Positions 45,558 through 54,466 of a DNA stretch of 64,000 nt are shown in pieces. The notes under the pieces were generated by a model, which saw only the letters and a program-made list of their open reading frames with translations, was not told the origin of the DNA and did not search any database. Position numbers and translations under genes: made by a program. The stretch comes from Acidobacterium sp049965615 (GTDB lineage: Bacteria; Acidobacteriota; Terriglobia; Terriglobales; Acidobacteriaceae): contig JBMFWD010000001.1 of the NCBI GenBank assembly GCA_049965615.1, positions 124,001 through 188,000 on the forward strand, given 5' to 3'. The first letter of the stretch is position 1. Every line of letters begins with the position of its first letter.

Positions 45558-46103
45558 TTACTCTGGCGTCCCGGCAACTTCCCCCGCCCCGTGAGAGCCA
45601 ATCAAATCTGCAATGGTCTTCATGGGCAGCATCAACCGATTCGCTGCAAGCCTGCGAAATCCATATTTTTCGTAGAACGGGACTACACCTTCGGACTTTG
45701 CATCAACCACAACCGCGAATGAACTAACGTGGCTCGTTGCCTTCCATGCTTCACACAGCGCAGCAAACAGGATGAATCTTCCCAACCTTCGCTTTTGAAA
45801 CTCCTTTGCGACAGCCATCCTGCCGAGTAACGTTACACCCACCACGCTGTAACGACCGGTTTTCTTGCGGAGTTCCTCGGGAAGAGCAGCGCAGGCAATC
45901 TGCTGACTGGAGAGCGTAAAGAAACCCACGATATTCCTGAGGTCATTCTCGGGAACAACGATGAAGACAGCCGCTAGCCCGTTCTGCATGTCACGTGAGG
46001 CCCGCTCACGGAAATATCTATCCAGAGCTTCCTCACCACACGTAAAAGCCGCCCGGCTTTCTTTTTCGAGCGGCTTCACGATGTATTGCGTTGGATCGGT
46101 CAA
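45558..46103 (-). CDS. GNAT acetyltransferase toxin, TacT-like
   Basis: A 181-aa GNAT protein read from TTG at 46103, one base after the antitoxin stop; a GTG or an upstream TTG (46115) are alternatives. It begins TDPTQYIVKPLEKES, and contains VGFFTLSS, the acetyl-CoA loop QKRRLGRFIL and the terminal FYEKYGF. TacT-type toxins acetylate the amino group of aminoacyl-tRNA and block translation; that activity is inferred from family and from pairing with a DUF1778 antitoxin. An open frame continues upstream into the antitoxin gene and is not used. Confidence 0.88.
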   Translation of the reverse strand: MTDPTQYIVKPLEKESRAAFTCGEEALDRYFRERASRDMQNGLAAVFIVVPENDLRNIVGFFTLSSQQIACAALPEELRKKTGRYSVVGVTLLGRMAVAKEFQKRRLGRFILFAALCEAWKATSHVSSFAVVVDAKSEGVVPFYEKYGFRRLAANRLMLPMKTIADLIGSHGAGEVAGTPE

Positions 46104-46104
46104 T

Positions 46105-46404
46105 TCAGCGGGCAACCTTCGCAAAGTAGTCTGCGGCGGCGGCGCGGAGCGCGTCATTCGGCTTCGGCGGATGCATGAGCATGTCAACAAATATTTGCTG
46201 CTCATTCGCCGAAAGCACCATCTCATACTCCTCAATCGTCCTGACCGCTGCCTCTCGCATCGACACGATCATGAACTCTTTCAGAGTGACTCCACGAAGG
46301 CTGGCTGCCCTCTGGAAGAAGGTCTTCTGCTCCGGGTCTACACGCGCTTCGAGCCGTTCGGTTTGGGTTCTCCGTTTTGTGCGGGTGGGTGTCGTCGAAG
46401 GCAT
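46105..46404 (-). CDS. DUF1778 antitoxin, TacA-like ribbon-helix-helix protein
   Basis: A 99-aa protein with AAGGAG six bases before its ATG. The N-terminal RHH region (ERLEARVDPEQKTFFQRAAS, LKEFMIVSMREAA) binds operator DNA, and the C-terminal tail (NEQQIFVDMLMHPPKPNDAL) is the conserved DUF1778 toxin-neutralising segment. It precedes and is coupled to the GNAT toxin gene. Autorepression is likely through the perfect palindrome at 46422-46446 in its promoter. Confidence 0.91.
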   Translation of the reverse strand: MPSTTPTRTKRRTQTERLEARVDPEQKTFFQRAASLRGVTLKEFMIVSMREAAVRTIEEYEMVLSANEQQIFVDMLMHPPKPNDALRAAAADYFAKVAR

Positions 46405-46421
46405 AACATGCTCCTTAACTG

Positions 46422-46450
46422 ATTGTACGGCTGTCAGCCGTACAATTCAA
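46422..46450 (-). promoter_or_regulatory. TA promoter with embedded perfect palindromic operator
   Basis: On the minus strand, TTGAAT (46450-46445) and TACAAT (46427-46422) are separated by exactly 17 bases. The stretch 46422-46446 is a perfect palindrome: 12-bp arms attgtacggctg / cagccgtacaat with one central base. A bound RHH antitoxin would cover the spacer and -10 box. The predicted transcript start is only about 10 bases before the antitoxin ATG, so the leader is very short. Confidence 0.8.
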
Positions 46451-46479
46451 GGATTTCTCCGACAGCGAGTCGCCGGGTG

Positions 46480-46512
46480 CCCCATTCAAGCCTTCCTTTG
46501 GCTTGAGTGGGG
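46480..46512. repeat. Family A palindromic repeat, copy 2
   Basis: ccccattcaagcc (46480-46492) and ggcttgagtgggg (46500-46512) pair over 13 bp with one wobble around a 7-nt loop. It lies 11 bases after the DinB gene stop and could act in its 3' end processing. Confidence 0.88.
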
Positions 46513-46523
46513 CCACGGCAAGT

Positions 46524-47069
46524 TCACCAGCCCATGCGCTCCCGCAATTTCTCAATCTGCGCCAGATGGTGCCGCGAATGCCAGTCATACACCGCCACCA
46601 TCTGCTTCACCGTATGCCTGCCGCCTTCCGGATGCACATAGCCACGTTCCCACTGCTCCGGCGCGAGGCTCTCCAGCAGCAACACCCAGCGCCGATGAAG
46701 CGCCTGCAGTAAATCCAGCGAATCGATCACAGGACCCGTCTTCGCATCGGGAAGCTCCGCCCACGCCTTCTCGTTGTAGGGAGTAATCGTCGGCCAGTCT
46801 TCGGTCAGCGCCAGCCGCAGCCGTCCATAGGCCTGCGCGTGGCTGTCCGCCACATGGTGCACCACCTGCCGAACCGTCCAGCCGCCCTCGCGGTACGGCG
46901 TGTCCAACTGCGAATCATCCAGCCCGCTCACCGCAGAACGCAGGTTCTCCGGCAGAGCAGCCAGAATGGCGATAGCCGCCTTGTGATCCAGCCCACCAAC
47001 GGAAGCGGGATCAAAGCGGCCAATAGGATAGCGAAATGCAAACAGCGGGTCAGAACCAGAAGTAGCCAT
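46524..47069 (-). CDS. DinB/YfiT-family putative metal-dependent hydrolase
   Basis: A 181-aa four-helix-bundle protein from ATG at 47069. YfiT features are present: DPLFAFRYPIGRF at the start, GGWTVRQVVHHVADSH with H72, and DWHSRHHLAQIE with H164 and H168, forming the three-His metal site. Relatives include bacillithiol S-transferase and thiol-dependent transferases; the thiol and substrate here are unknown. It is probably cytoplasmic. The gene is monocistronic with a family A palindrome just downstream. Confidence 0.88.
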   Translation of the reverse strand: MATSGSDPLFAFRYPIGRFDPASVGGLDHKAAIAILAALPENLRSAVSGLDDSQLDTPYREGGWTVRQVVHHVADSHAQAYGRLRLALTEDWPTITPYNEKAWAELPDAKTGPVIDSLDLLQALHRRWVLLLESLAPEQWERGYVHPEGGRHTVKQMVAVYDWHSRHHLAQIEKLRERMGW

Positions 47070-47195
47070 ATGCCCTGCAAGGTATCGAAACCACTGTACT
47101 TTGCGCAAGCCGCACCTTCAGGCCCCGCAAAAATCCCCGAATCCCGCGCGGGGAGCACTCTTGCAAGGTTCGCACCCCGCGCAGAAAAGCCATAT

Positions 47196-47342
47196 CTACA
47201 TCTTTGGCTTCTTGTGGGTGTCTTTCTTTGTCCAGTGGTGCTTGGCATGATGGGTTGTCTTGGTCTTATGATGGTGCGCCGGCACAGCAAATGCACCGGT
47301 CGTCATCAACAGCAACACAGGTAAAAGCAGTGTCTTTTTCAT
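47196..47342 (-). CDS. Small secreted His/Lys-rich peptide
   Basis: A 48-aa ORF from ATG at 47342 with only a weak AGAAG upstream. It has an excellent signal peptide (MKKTLLLPVLLLMTTGAFA, likely cleavage FA|V at residue 19). The mature part of about 29 residues is His/Lys/Thr-rich (HHHKTKTTHHAKHH...). Nothing in it suggests an enzyme; periplasmic metal binding is a plausible inference. No conserved family is recognised. The signal peptide is the main reason to call it a gene. Confidence 0.6.
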   Translation of the reverse strand: MKKTLLLPVLLLMTTGAFAVPAHHHKTKTTHHAKHHWTKKDTHKKPKM

Positions 47343-47530
47343 GGCTTCTATGGAATAGGGGCACGGCGCTTCGAATTTGCGGTCGAGCTGCATCACCAGC
47401 CCCTGGTGATCTCTTGGACGAACCTCGTTTTGATTGGTAACTCCCGGCGGGTTCTCGAAACCCAACCCTCCGCCGGGTACTCTAATAGAGACATAACTTT
47501 CTCGCCCGGCGGGAAACTCAGCGAGGGCCC

Positions 47531-48958
47531 ATGGATCACAAGCAGTATTTCTTCGACAAGTTCGGCATCACCGACCGCCTCCTTGAGCGCTGCCTCGGCG
47601 AAGCCCTCTCCGCTGGCGGCGACTACGCCGACCTTTATTTTGAATCGGTTACCTCCACCTCGCTCGGCCTCGACGAGTCCATCGTCAAGTCCGCCTCTCA
47701 CGGCATCAGCGCCGGCTGCGGCATTCGCGTCGTCAGCGGCGAGCGCACCGGCTACGCCTACACCGACGATCTCTCCGCCGACCGCCTCCTCAAAGCCGCT
47801 CGCACCGCCGCCCTCATCGCCAGCGGCCCCGCAAAACAGCCCGTACAGGGATTCACCGAGACCAAAACCGCCGATCTCTACCCCATTCCTGCCGCCGATG
47901 CCGACATCGACATCCACGCCCGCCTCGACCTGCTACGCCGCGCTGACCGCACCGCACGCGCCGCCGACTCCCGCATCACCCAGGTCCGGGCCAGCTATGC
48001 CGAGGAGCTCCGCCGCATCCTCATCGCCGCCTCCGACGGAACTTACGCCAGCGACACCCAGCCCCTCGCCCGCATGAGCCTCTTCGTCCTCGCGCAGGAT
48101 GGCGACCGCACCGCCCGCGGCACCTCCGGCGGCGGCGGCCGCATCGAGCTCGACTACTTCCTCACCGAAAAAACTCCTGAGCACTTCGCCCAGGAAGCCA
48201 CCCGTCAGGCGCTTCTGCAGCTCGGAGCCATCCCCGCCCCCGCCGGCGAAATGGAGGTCGTCCTCGGCCCCGGCTGGCCCGGCGTCCTGCTGCATGAGGC
48301 CGTCGGCCACGGCCTCGAAGCCGACTTCAATCGCAAAAAAACCTCCGCCTTCGCCGGCCTCATCGGCCGCCAGGTCGCCAGCTCCAAGGTCACCGTCGTC
48401 GACAACGGAACCCTCGCCAACCGTCGCGGCTCCCTCAACGTCGACGACGAAGGCTCCGCCACCCAGGAGACCGTCCTCATCGAAAACGGCATCCTCAAGG
48501 GCTACCTCAGCGACAAGCTCTCCGCCCGCCTCATGAACATGCCCCACACCGGCAACGGTCGCCGCGAAAGCTACCAGCAGATCCCCATGCCCCGCATGAC
48601 CAACACCTACATGCTCTCCGGCGACGATGCCCCCGAAGACATCCTCCGCAGCGTCAAGCACGGCCTCTACGCCGTCAACTTCGGAGGTGGCCAGGTCGAT
48701 ATCACCACCGGCAAATTCGTCTTCTCCGCCAGCGAAGCCTACCTCATCGAAGACGGCAAAGTCACCGCCCCCGTCCGCGACGCCACGCTGATCGGCAACG
48801 GCCCCGAAGCACTCAAATACGTCTCCATGGTAGGAAATGATTTAGCCCTCGACGAAGGCATCGGCACCTGCGGCAAAGATGGCCAAAGCGTCCCCGTAGG
48901 CGTAGGCATGCCCACCATCAAACTCGACAAAATGACAGTAGGCGGCACCGGACGATAA
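47531..48958 (+). CDS. tldD: Metalloprotease TldD
   Basis: A 475-aa TldD subunit with the zinc motif HEAVGH at residues 255-260 (LLHEAVGHGLEADF). The N-terminal TldD/PmbA fold (DYADLYFESVTSTSLGLDES) and C-terminal MVGNDLALDEGIGTCGKDGQ segments are family-typical. TldD and PmbA (TldE) form a heterodimeric protease that processes microcin B17, CcdA and other unfolded peptides; TldD carries the catalytic zinc. pmbA follows 163 bases downstream, separated by a family B repeat. Confidence 0.95.
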   Translation: MDHKQYFFDKFGITDRLLERCLGEALSAGGDYADLYFESVTSTSLGLDESIVKSASHGISAGCGIRVVSGERTGYAYTDDLSADRLLKAARTAALIASGPAKQPVQGFTETKTADLYPIPAADADIDIHARLDLLRRADRTARAADSRITQVRASYAEELRRILIAASDGTYASDTQPLARMSLFVLAQDGDRTARGTSGGGGRIELDYFLTEKTPEHFAQEATRQALLQLGAIPAPAGEMEVVLGPGWPGVLLHEAVGHGLEADFNRKKTSAFAGLIGRQVASSKVTVVDNGTLANRRGSLNVDDEGSATQETVLIENGILKGYLSDKLSARLMNMPHTGNGRRESYQQIPMPRMTNTYMLSGDDAPEDILRSVKHGLYAVNFGGGQVDITTGKFVFSASEAYLIEDGKVTAPVRDATLIGNGPEALKYVSMVGNDLALDEGIGTCGKDGQSVPVGVGMPTIKLDKMTVGGTGR

Positions 48959-49002
48959 CAACTCCATGCTGTTTCAATGGCTCAGCGAATCACCCTAAGT
49001 GT

Positions 49003-49051
49003 TGTCATCCCGACCGGAGGCGCGAAGCGCCGCAGTAGAGGGATCTGCGGT
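49003..49051. repeat. Family B repeat, copy 2
   Basis: Begins tgtcatcccgaccgga, has an internal hairpin (ggcgc gaa gcgcc, 49019-49031) and continues cgcagtagagggatctgc. It matches the ends of the copy at 34968-35028 with a different hairpin core, and sits between tldD and pmbA. Confidence 0.78.
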
Positions 49052-49121
49052 TTCTACCGCGCTTGGAAGTTATCCTCCACCCCAAACTATCTTCTCCCGC
49101 TGATTTACCCTGAAATCAGCC

Positions 49122-50549
49122 ATGAACCCAGCCACGCAATCCCCCGCCGACCTCCTCACCCTCGCCACAGACATGGTCCAGCGCGCCCTCCGCGCCGGTG
49201 CCCACGACGCCGAAGTCACCGTCTCGGAAGGCGACGAGTTCTCCACCACCGTCCGCATGGGCGAGGTCGAAAACCTCAAGGAATCCGGCTCCCGTGGCAT
49301 CGGCCTCCGCGTCCTCCTCCACGGAGACAACGGCTACCGCGTCGCCAGCACCTCCTCCAGCGACTTCACCCCCGACGGCCTCGACCACCTCGTGCGCGGA
49401 GCCATGGCCCTCGCCGCCGTCACCTCGGAAGATCCCTTCGCCGGCCTGCCCGAACCCGGCTCCTTCGGCCAACTCAGCCAGGACCTCCACCTCTACCACG
49501 AAGACGTCAACTCGCTGCCGGACCGGGGCCCCCACGGACAGGTCCACGTCCGTGGGGTGGCGACCGCGGACCGCATCGCCCTCGCCCGCCGCGCGGAAGA
49601 AGCCTCGCTCAAGGGCGACGCCCGCCTCATCAACAGTGACGGAGCCAGCTTTGAAGCCGCCACCGGCTCCACCGCCTTCGCCAACTCCCGCGGATTCGCC
49701 GGCGCCTACCGCTCCTCCTACTGCGGCCTCTCCGCCAGCCCCATCGCCCGGGGCGCCGACGGCCAGATGCAGCGCGATTATTGGTACACGAACTCCCGCT
49801 CCTTAGCCCAGCTCGAATCCCCCGAGGCTGTCGGTGAGGAAGCCGCCCGCCGCACCCTCCGCATGCTCGACGCGCGCCGCGTCCCCACCCAGCAGGTGCC
49901 CATCGTCTTCTCGCCGGAGATGGCCCGCGGCATCATCGGCTCGCTCTTCAACGCCATCAGTGGAGACGCCATCTGGCGCAACGCCTCCTTCCTCGCCGGC
50001 AAGCTCGGCCAGTCCGTGGCCGCGCCCCAGCTCACCCTCATCGACGACGGAACCCTCCCCGGCGGCTTCGGCTCCGCACCCTTTGACGGCGAAGGCCTCG
50101 CCACCCGCCGCAACGTCTTCGTCCGCAACGGCGTGCTTGAGAGCTACGTCCTCCACGGCTACACCGCCCGCAAGCTCAAGATGGCCAGCACCGCCAGCGC
50201 CGGCCGCGGACTCGCCGGCAACCCTTACACCCGTTCTTACAACTTATTCATTGAGGCCGGCAGCCAGACGCCGGAGGAAATCCTCAGCTCCACCAGGACG
50301 GGACTTTACGTCACGCGCCTGATGGGCCAAGGCGTCAACATAGTCACCGGTGACTATTCACGCGGCGCAGCTGGCCTCTGGATCGAAGACGGAACACTCA
50401 CCTACCCCGTCCAGGAAATCACCATAGCCGGCAACCTCAGAGACATGCTCCAGAACATCTCCGCCATCGGCAACGATTTAGTCTTCCGAAGCTCCACCGC
50501 CGCCCCAACATTGAGAATCGAAGGCATGATCGTCGCCGGCGGCGAATAA
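49122..50549 (+). CDS. pmbA: TldD/PmbA-family protein PmbA (TldE)
   Basis: A 475-aa non-catalytic partner of TldD. It shares the fold (AHDAEVTVSEGDEFSTTVRMGE; ESGSRGIGLRVLLHG) but lacks the HExxxH zinc motif, as expected of TldE. The C-terminus has GAAGLWIEDGTLTYPVQEI and ISAIGNDLVF. The two proteins form the active TldD-TldE protease. It lies 163 bases after tldD on the same strand; the gap includes a family B repeat, so co-transcription is likely but not certain. Confidence 0.94.
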   Translation: MNPATQSPADLLTLATDMVQRALRAGAHDAEVTVSEGDEFSTTVRMGEVENLKESGSRGIGLRVLLHGDNGYRVASTSSSDFTPDGLDHLVRGAMALAAVTSEDPFAGLPEPGSFGQLSQDLHLYHEDVNSLPDRGPHGQVHVRGVATADRIALARRAEEASLKGDARLINSDGASFEAATGSTAFANSRGFAGAYRSSYCGLSASPIARGADGQMQRDYWYTNSRSLAQLESPEAVGEEAARRTLRMLDARRVPTQQVPIVFSPEMARGIIGSLFNAISGDAIWRNASFLAGKLGQSVAAPQLTLIDDGTLPGGFGSAPFDGEGLATRRNVFVRNGVLESYVLHGYTARKLKMASTASAGRGLAGNPYTRSYNLFIEAGSQTPEEILSSTRTGLYVTRLMGQGVNIVTGDYSRGAAGLWIEDGTLTYPVQEITIAGNLRDMLQNISAIGNDLVFRSSTAAPTLRIEGMIVAGGE

Positions 50550-50733
50550 GAAATACGAAACCGGAACAGTTACAACCTCTCAAGCGCACTGGGTTCAGGT
50601 CCAGGCGGGGGACGGCGGAAATCGGCGCAACGCCCCTCTGGAACCGGCTCGGAAACTACCTGCCTGTCAGCATCACCGCATCCACAGGAATGGCGCCGAA
50701 GGCGCGTTCGCCCGGACGGCCAGTCCCCAGCAC

Positions 50734-51492
50734 CTAGCGCATGCCGTTGAGCAGCGAGCCCACGATGCCGCCGACCGCGCCGGCTTCCATCGTCTGCCCA
50801 TTGCCACTGCTCATCAGGTAAGGCTGCAGCGCATTGGCCAGCTTCGGCAGCGGAAGCGTCTGCAACCACACCCGGCCCGGCCCCGAAAGCGCAGCCAGAA
50901 AGAGGCCGTCGCCGCCAAAAATCATGTTCTTGATGCCCGGCACCCGCATGATCTGGAACGACACGGAGCCCTCAAACGCGCCCACGTGTCCTGGATGCAC
51001 CCGCAGCAGTTCGCCCGGCTGCAGATCCTTGATTACGACCTCGCCGGAAAGCTCCAGCCACGCATGCCCATAGCCGCCCACCTTTTGCAGCAGGAACCCG
51101 TCGCCGCCAAAGATGCCCGCGCCCAGCGACTGCTGAAAGCCCACGCCCAGCGTCACCTGATCGGTCGCACACAAAAAACCATGCCGGTGGATATAAAACT
51201 CGCGCCCCTGCCCCACCTCAACCGGAACAATATGCCCCGGCACCTTGGTCGCAAACGCCACTTCGCCCGTCGCGCCCACCGCGCGGTACTCGGTCATAAA
51301 GAGCGAACCGCCGCCGGCCACGCGCTTCAGCGCGCCAAAAAAGCCGCCGCCTCCGCCCATCTGCGTATGCGTCTGCAACTGGATCGACGCGGACATCCAC
51401 GACAACTCGCCGGACTCGGAGATAATCCCCTCATTCGGCTCCAGTAAAAACTCAATCGCGGGCATCGTCGTGCCCAGAATACGGCTCTGCAT
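50734..51492 (-). CDS. AIM24/TIGR00266-family protein
   Basis: A 252-aa protein from ATG at 51492 with AAGGAGAG upstream (the open frame extends farther but lacks signals). It has the glycine-rich beta-sandwich repeats of the TIGR00266/AIM24 family: PAIEFLLEPNEGIISESGEL, MGGGGGFFGALKRV, SLFMTEYRA and GGYGHAWLELSGEV. The family includes yeast mitochondrial AIM24 and bacterial YncI-like proteins; function is unclear, with links to inner-membrane organisation. It is separated by about 136 bases from yidC upstream. Confidence 0.87.
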   Translation of the reverse strand: MQSRILGTTMPAIEFLLEPNEGIISESGELSWMSASIQLQTHTQMGGGGGFFGALKRVAGGGSLFMTEYRAVGATGEVAFATKVPGHIVPVEVGQGREFYIHRHGFLCATDQVTLGVGFQQSLGAGIFGGDGFLLQKVGGYGHAWLELSGEVVIKDLQPGELLRVHPGHVGAFEGSVSFQIMRVPGIKNMIFGGDGLFLAALSGPGRVWLQTLPLPKLANALQPYLMSSGNGQTMEAGAVGGIVGSLLNGMR

Positions 51493-51628
51493 GGTTCTCT
51501 CCTTGTCGCGGCCAGTATAACCGGCCCCCGGTTCCAATACGTCGCGCGGAACCATCCAGTTCCCACGCCGCTCTGCAAAAGCAAAGCGGCCGGTCGCCCG
51601 GCCGCCTGGCTCACTCCACTGGAAGCAG

Positions 51629-53461
51629 CTACCGCTTGCCCTTCGCCGCCTTCTTCGCGGCGCGCTTGGCAGCCAGCTCGCGCATCTCCTGGCCCATCTT
51701 CGACTTGTTCATGATGAACTGCTGGGCCACGCCAATCACGTTGCCGCCCGCCCAGTACAGAGCCACGCCAGAGCCGATATTCCACATCATGAACCCGAAG
51801 AACGCCGGCAGCATGAACGCCATCATCCGCTGCTGCTTCGGGTCCACGCCCGGTGAAGGCGTAAAGAACTGCACCAGGAACATCGACAGGATCACAAAGA
51901 TCGGCAGAATGTGATACGGATCCGGAGCCGAAAGATCCGGCAGCCACAGCCAGTGCGCATGACGCAGCGCAATCGTCCCCTCCAGCATCTCGTAAAAACC
52001 AATCAGCAGCGGATACTGCAGCAGCATGGGCAGGCACCCGGAGAACATGTTGATGCCCTCCCGCTTCTGCAACTCCATCATCTCCTGGTTCATCTCCTGC
52101 TTGCGCGGGTCCGTCGCCTTGTACTTGGCGTACTTGGCCTTGATCGCGTCCATCTGTGGCTGAATCCGCATCATCGCCAGCGACTTCTTCATCATCGTGA
52201 GGCGCGTCGGCCACATCAGCGAGTAGAAGATCACCGTCATCAGCAGAATCGCCCAGCCCCAGTTGCGGATGCCGTGGTCATGGAAGAACTGCAGCAGCAG
52301 GAACATCGGCTTCGCAATCCAGCCCCACCAGCTGCTGTAATTCACCACGCCTTCCAGGTTGTAATGGTCGGCGGTCGAGATGCTCTTGAGAATGTCCGAA
52401 GCCTTCGGCCCCACAAACAGCCGGTCGTGAATCTCACCCGTCGTGCTGCCCACAGCCGCACCCAGAACAGAAACCTGAGTCTTCTTGGCCTTGCTATCCG
52501 GCTTCGCCCCGCTCTCAGGCAGATCCATCGCGTTGTGCAGCGTCACCATCAGCGCGTTGGCCGGGTTCTGCGGCAGGAAGATGCTCGCAAAGTACAGATC
52601 GCTCACGCCCGCATAATCAAGCGGCCCCTGGATCGTGTTGCCGCCGGAGACTTTCTTCGGCGCAATCTGCTGCACATCCGGTCCGCCAAGGATATGGAAC
52701 CCGGTCTTGGCTCCGGTCTCCATGTCAATCTGCGCGCTCGCATACTGCGGCAAAGTCTCCTGGTCGCCAAATCCCGCAGGCCATGCCAGCAGCGCCGTCA
52801 CCGGCTTGCCGTTCTCCGTCACGGTCACGTCGGTCTTCAGTACGTAGCTGTTCTCAAAGTGGAAGCTCTTGCGAACCGTCAGCCCTCCCACAGAGTAAAC
52901 AAAGCTCACCGTGGCCGGAGCCTGCAGCGTGCCTGTCGCCGAAGGTTTATACAAAACACTGTTCAACTGCGGCGTAAGCTGCTTGTCGTAGGTGTAAAGC
53001 GACAGCGGATAGCCGAACTGCTTCGCCGCGGCCTGGTTCACCAGGTCCAGCGGCTTGGTCTGCGCGTCATTGGTGTACTTCTTCAGCACCCACGAGGTGA
53101 CCACGCCCCCCTTGTTCGAAAACGTCACGCGATACAGAGGGCTCTCGACCACCGTCGTGGTCTCGCTCGCGGCCTCAATCGCAGGCGTTGCCGCGGCAGC
53201 GGGAGCCGGCTTGCCGGACTTGGCTGTAGCGCCGGGAGCAGCATTCCCAGCAGATGCTGTCGACGAAGGGCCCGCCGTCGTTTGTGCAGCCTGCTGGCTC
53301 GCGGCAGCCGGAGCGTGCTTCTGCGCATTCTGCGTATGCGGCTCATCCTTGCCCCGGAAATACTGCAGGCCAAGAAAGATCGCAAGAAACATCACGGCGT
53401 AAAACAGCAGCATCCGTGAATCGGGGCCGCCCTGTTGATTGGGATTCTGTATTTCTGGCAA
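51629..53461 (-). CDS. yidC: Membrane protein insertase YidC
   Basis: A 610-aa insertase. The best start is TTG at 53461 (AAAGG five bases upstream), giving MPEIQNPNQQGG; the frame remains open farther upstream without support. TM1 is RMLLFYAVMFLAIFLGLQYF, then an Ala/Pro-rich linker and the large periplasmic P1 domain typical of Gram-negative YidC. The five-helix core follows (FHDHGIRNWGWAILLMTVIF; NMFSGCLPMLLQYPLLIGFY) with a Lys/Ala-rich C-tail. It inserts membrane proteins, alone or with Sec. It sits downstream of rpmH-rnpA-yidD. Confidence 0.96.
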   Translation of the reverse strand: MPEIQNPNQQGGPDSRMLLFYAVMFLAIFLGLQYFRGKDEPHTQNAQKHAPAAASQQAAQTTAGPSSTASAGNAAPGATAKSGKPAPAAAATPAIEAASETTTVVESPLYRVTFSNKGGVVTSWVLKKYTNDAQTKPLDLVNQAAAKQFGYPLSLYTYDKQLTPQLNSVLYKPSATGTLQAPATVSFVYSVGGLTVRKSFHFENSYVLKTDVTVTENGKPVTALLAWPAGFGDQETLPQYASAQIDMETGAKTGFHILGGPDVQQIAPKKVSGGNTIQGPLDYAGVSDLYFASIFLPQNPANALMVTLHNAMDLPESGAKPDSKAKKTQVSVLGAAVGSTTGEIHDRLFVGPKASDILKSISTADHYNLEGVVNYSSWWGWIAKPMFLLLQFFHDHGIRNWGWAILLMTVIFYSLMWPTRLTMMKKSLAMMRIQPQMDAIKAKYAKYKATDPRKQEMNQEMMELQKREGINMFSGCLPMLLQYPLLIGFYEMLEGTIALRHAHWLWLPDLSAPDPYHILPIFVILSMFLVQFFTPSPGVDPKQQRMMAFMLPAFFGFMMWNIGSGVALYWAGGNVIGVAQQFIMNKSKMGQEMRELAAKRAAKKAAKGKR

Positions 53462-53629
53462 GACTACCTTTTCCTGACGGTCTGAATAAGAGTAATAAGA
53501 AACTGATACCTCTATGTTAACGGTCGACGGGCTTTCGCGGTTCCGGAACACTGCAATTCCGCCCAGATCCAAACCGAATTCGCACAGATTTCACAGCCGG
53601 CACGCCCGATTTCCGCACAGCCCATCCAC

Positions 53630-53899
53630 TCACTTGAGCTTTCCAGCCACTCCGTGCCCATCCCGCCGCGCCGGAACAGGATCGAATCCCCCCTTGCTCA
53701 GCGGATGGCAGCGCAGCAGCCGCAGCAGCGCCATCCATCCTCCGCGCAGCCAGCCCCACTCCGCAACCGCAATCGCGGCATACTCCGAGCAAGTCGGCTG
53801 AAAGCGACAACCGCCCGGAGCCAGCGCGTGCAGCGCAGGCGAAATCGCGTTCCGATAAAATAAAAGCAATCCCCCCGCGAGCCTTTTCCGCAGCTTCAC
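53630..53899 (-). CDS. yidD: Membrane protein insertion efficiency factor YidD
   Basis: An 89-aa protein with FYRNAISPALHALAPGGCRFQPTCSEYA, the YidD (DUF37) signature with its two conserved cysteines, and GGWMALLRLLRCHPLSKGGFDPVP. It is membrane-peripheral and assists YidC-dependent insertion. The ATG overlaps the rnpA stop by 4 bases, indicating coupled translation. Between it and yidC lie about 168 bases. Confidence 0.96.
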   Translation of the reverse strand: MKLRKRLAGGLLLFYRNAISPALHALAPGGCRFQPTCSEYAAIAVAEWGWLRGGWMALLRLLRCHPLSKGGFDPVPARRDGHGVAGKLK

Positions 53900-54357
53900 A
53901 GGCCCGCACCCTCCGCGGCATCCCTGGGCGCAGCGCCGGCCAGCTCCCGCTCGGCCCTCTGCTTTACAATCCGCTCCGCAATGCGCGCAAACAACGTGCC
54001 CACTTCCGCGTCGAGAACGCCAAAGTCCATCGTCGTCACGCTCTTCCTGGGATGCAGCACCACATCCACGCCTGGCGGCAGCGCCTCCAGATGCCTGCGC
54101 ACCGCCTCGCGCATGCGCCGCTTGATCCGGTTACGCTCCACAGCCTTGCCCAGTACGCGCCCGGCCGTAAGCCCTACCCGCGCCGGAGCATCCTCCGCCG
54201 CATCGGGCTGCGGCGCAACAAAATACGTCATCGAGGCGGAAAACTGCTTCCGGCTTCCGGCGTAAACGCGCTGGTAGTCGCTGTGCCTCCGCAACCGAAA
54301 ATCGCTCCAGGCACGTCCCCCGGGATACTTTGCCTGGCCTTCGGATGGATGCGTCAT
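53896..54357 (-). CDS. rnpA: Ribonuclease P protein component
   Basis: A 153-aa protein from ATG at 54357. DFRLRRHSDYQRVYAGSRKQ precedes the RNA-binding RNR signature VERNRIKRRMREAVR. It assists the RNase P ribozyme in tRNA 5' maturation. It is longer than typical RnpA (about 120 aa): extra residues lie at the N-terminus (THPSEGQAKYPGGRAWS) and C-terminus. It follows rpmH in the conserved rpmH-rnpA-yidD-yidC order. Confidence 0.93.
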   Translation of the reverse strand: MTHPSEGQAKYPGGRAWSDFRLRRHSDYQRVYAGSRKQFSASMTYFVAPQPDAAEDAPARVGLTAGRVLGKAVERNRIKRRMREAVRRHLEALPPGVDVVLHPRKSVTTMDFGVLDAEVGTLFARIAERIVKQRAERELAGAAPRDAAEGAGL

Positions 54358-54466
54358 AGCTTTGCCGTAAACAGGAAAAAGGCAGCGATCCGAATGGAGC
54401 CGCTGCCTTCGAAAACTTCGTGAAAGGGTGTGAGCCCGTCTCAAACCTGCTGGCCCGGTCCTGCTG

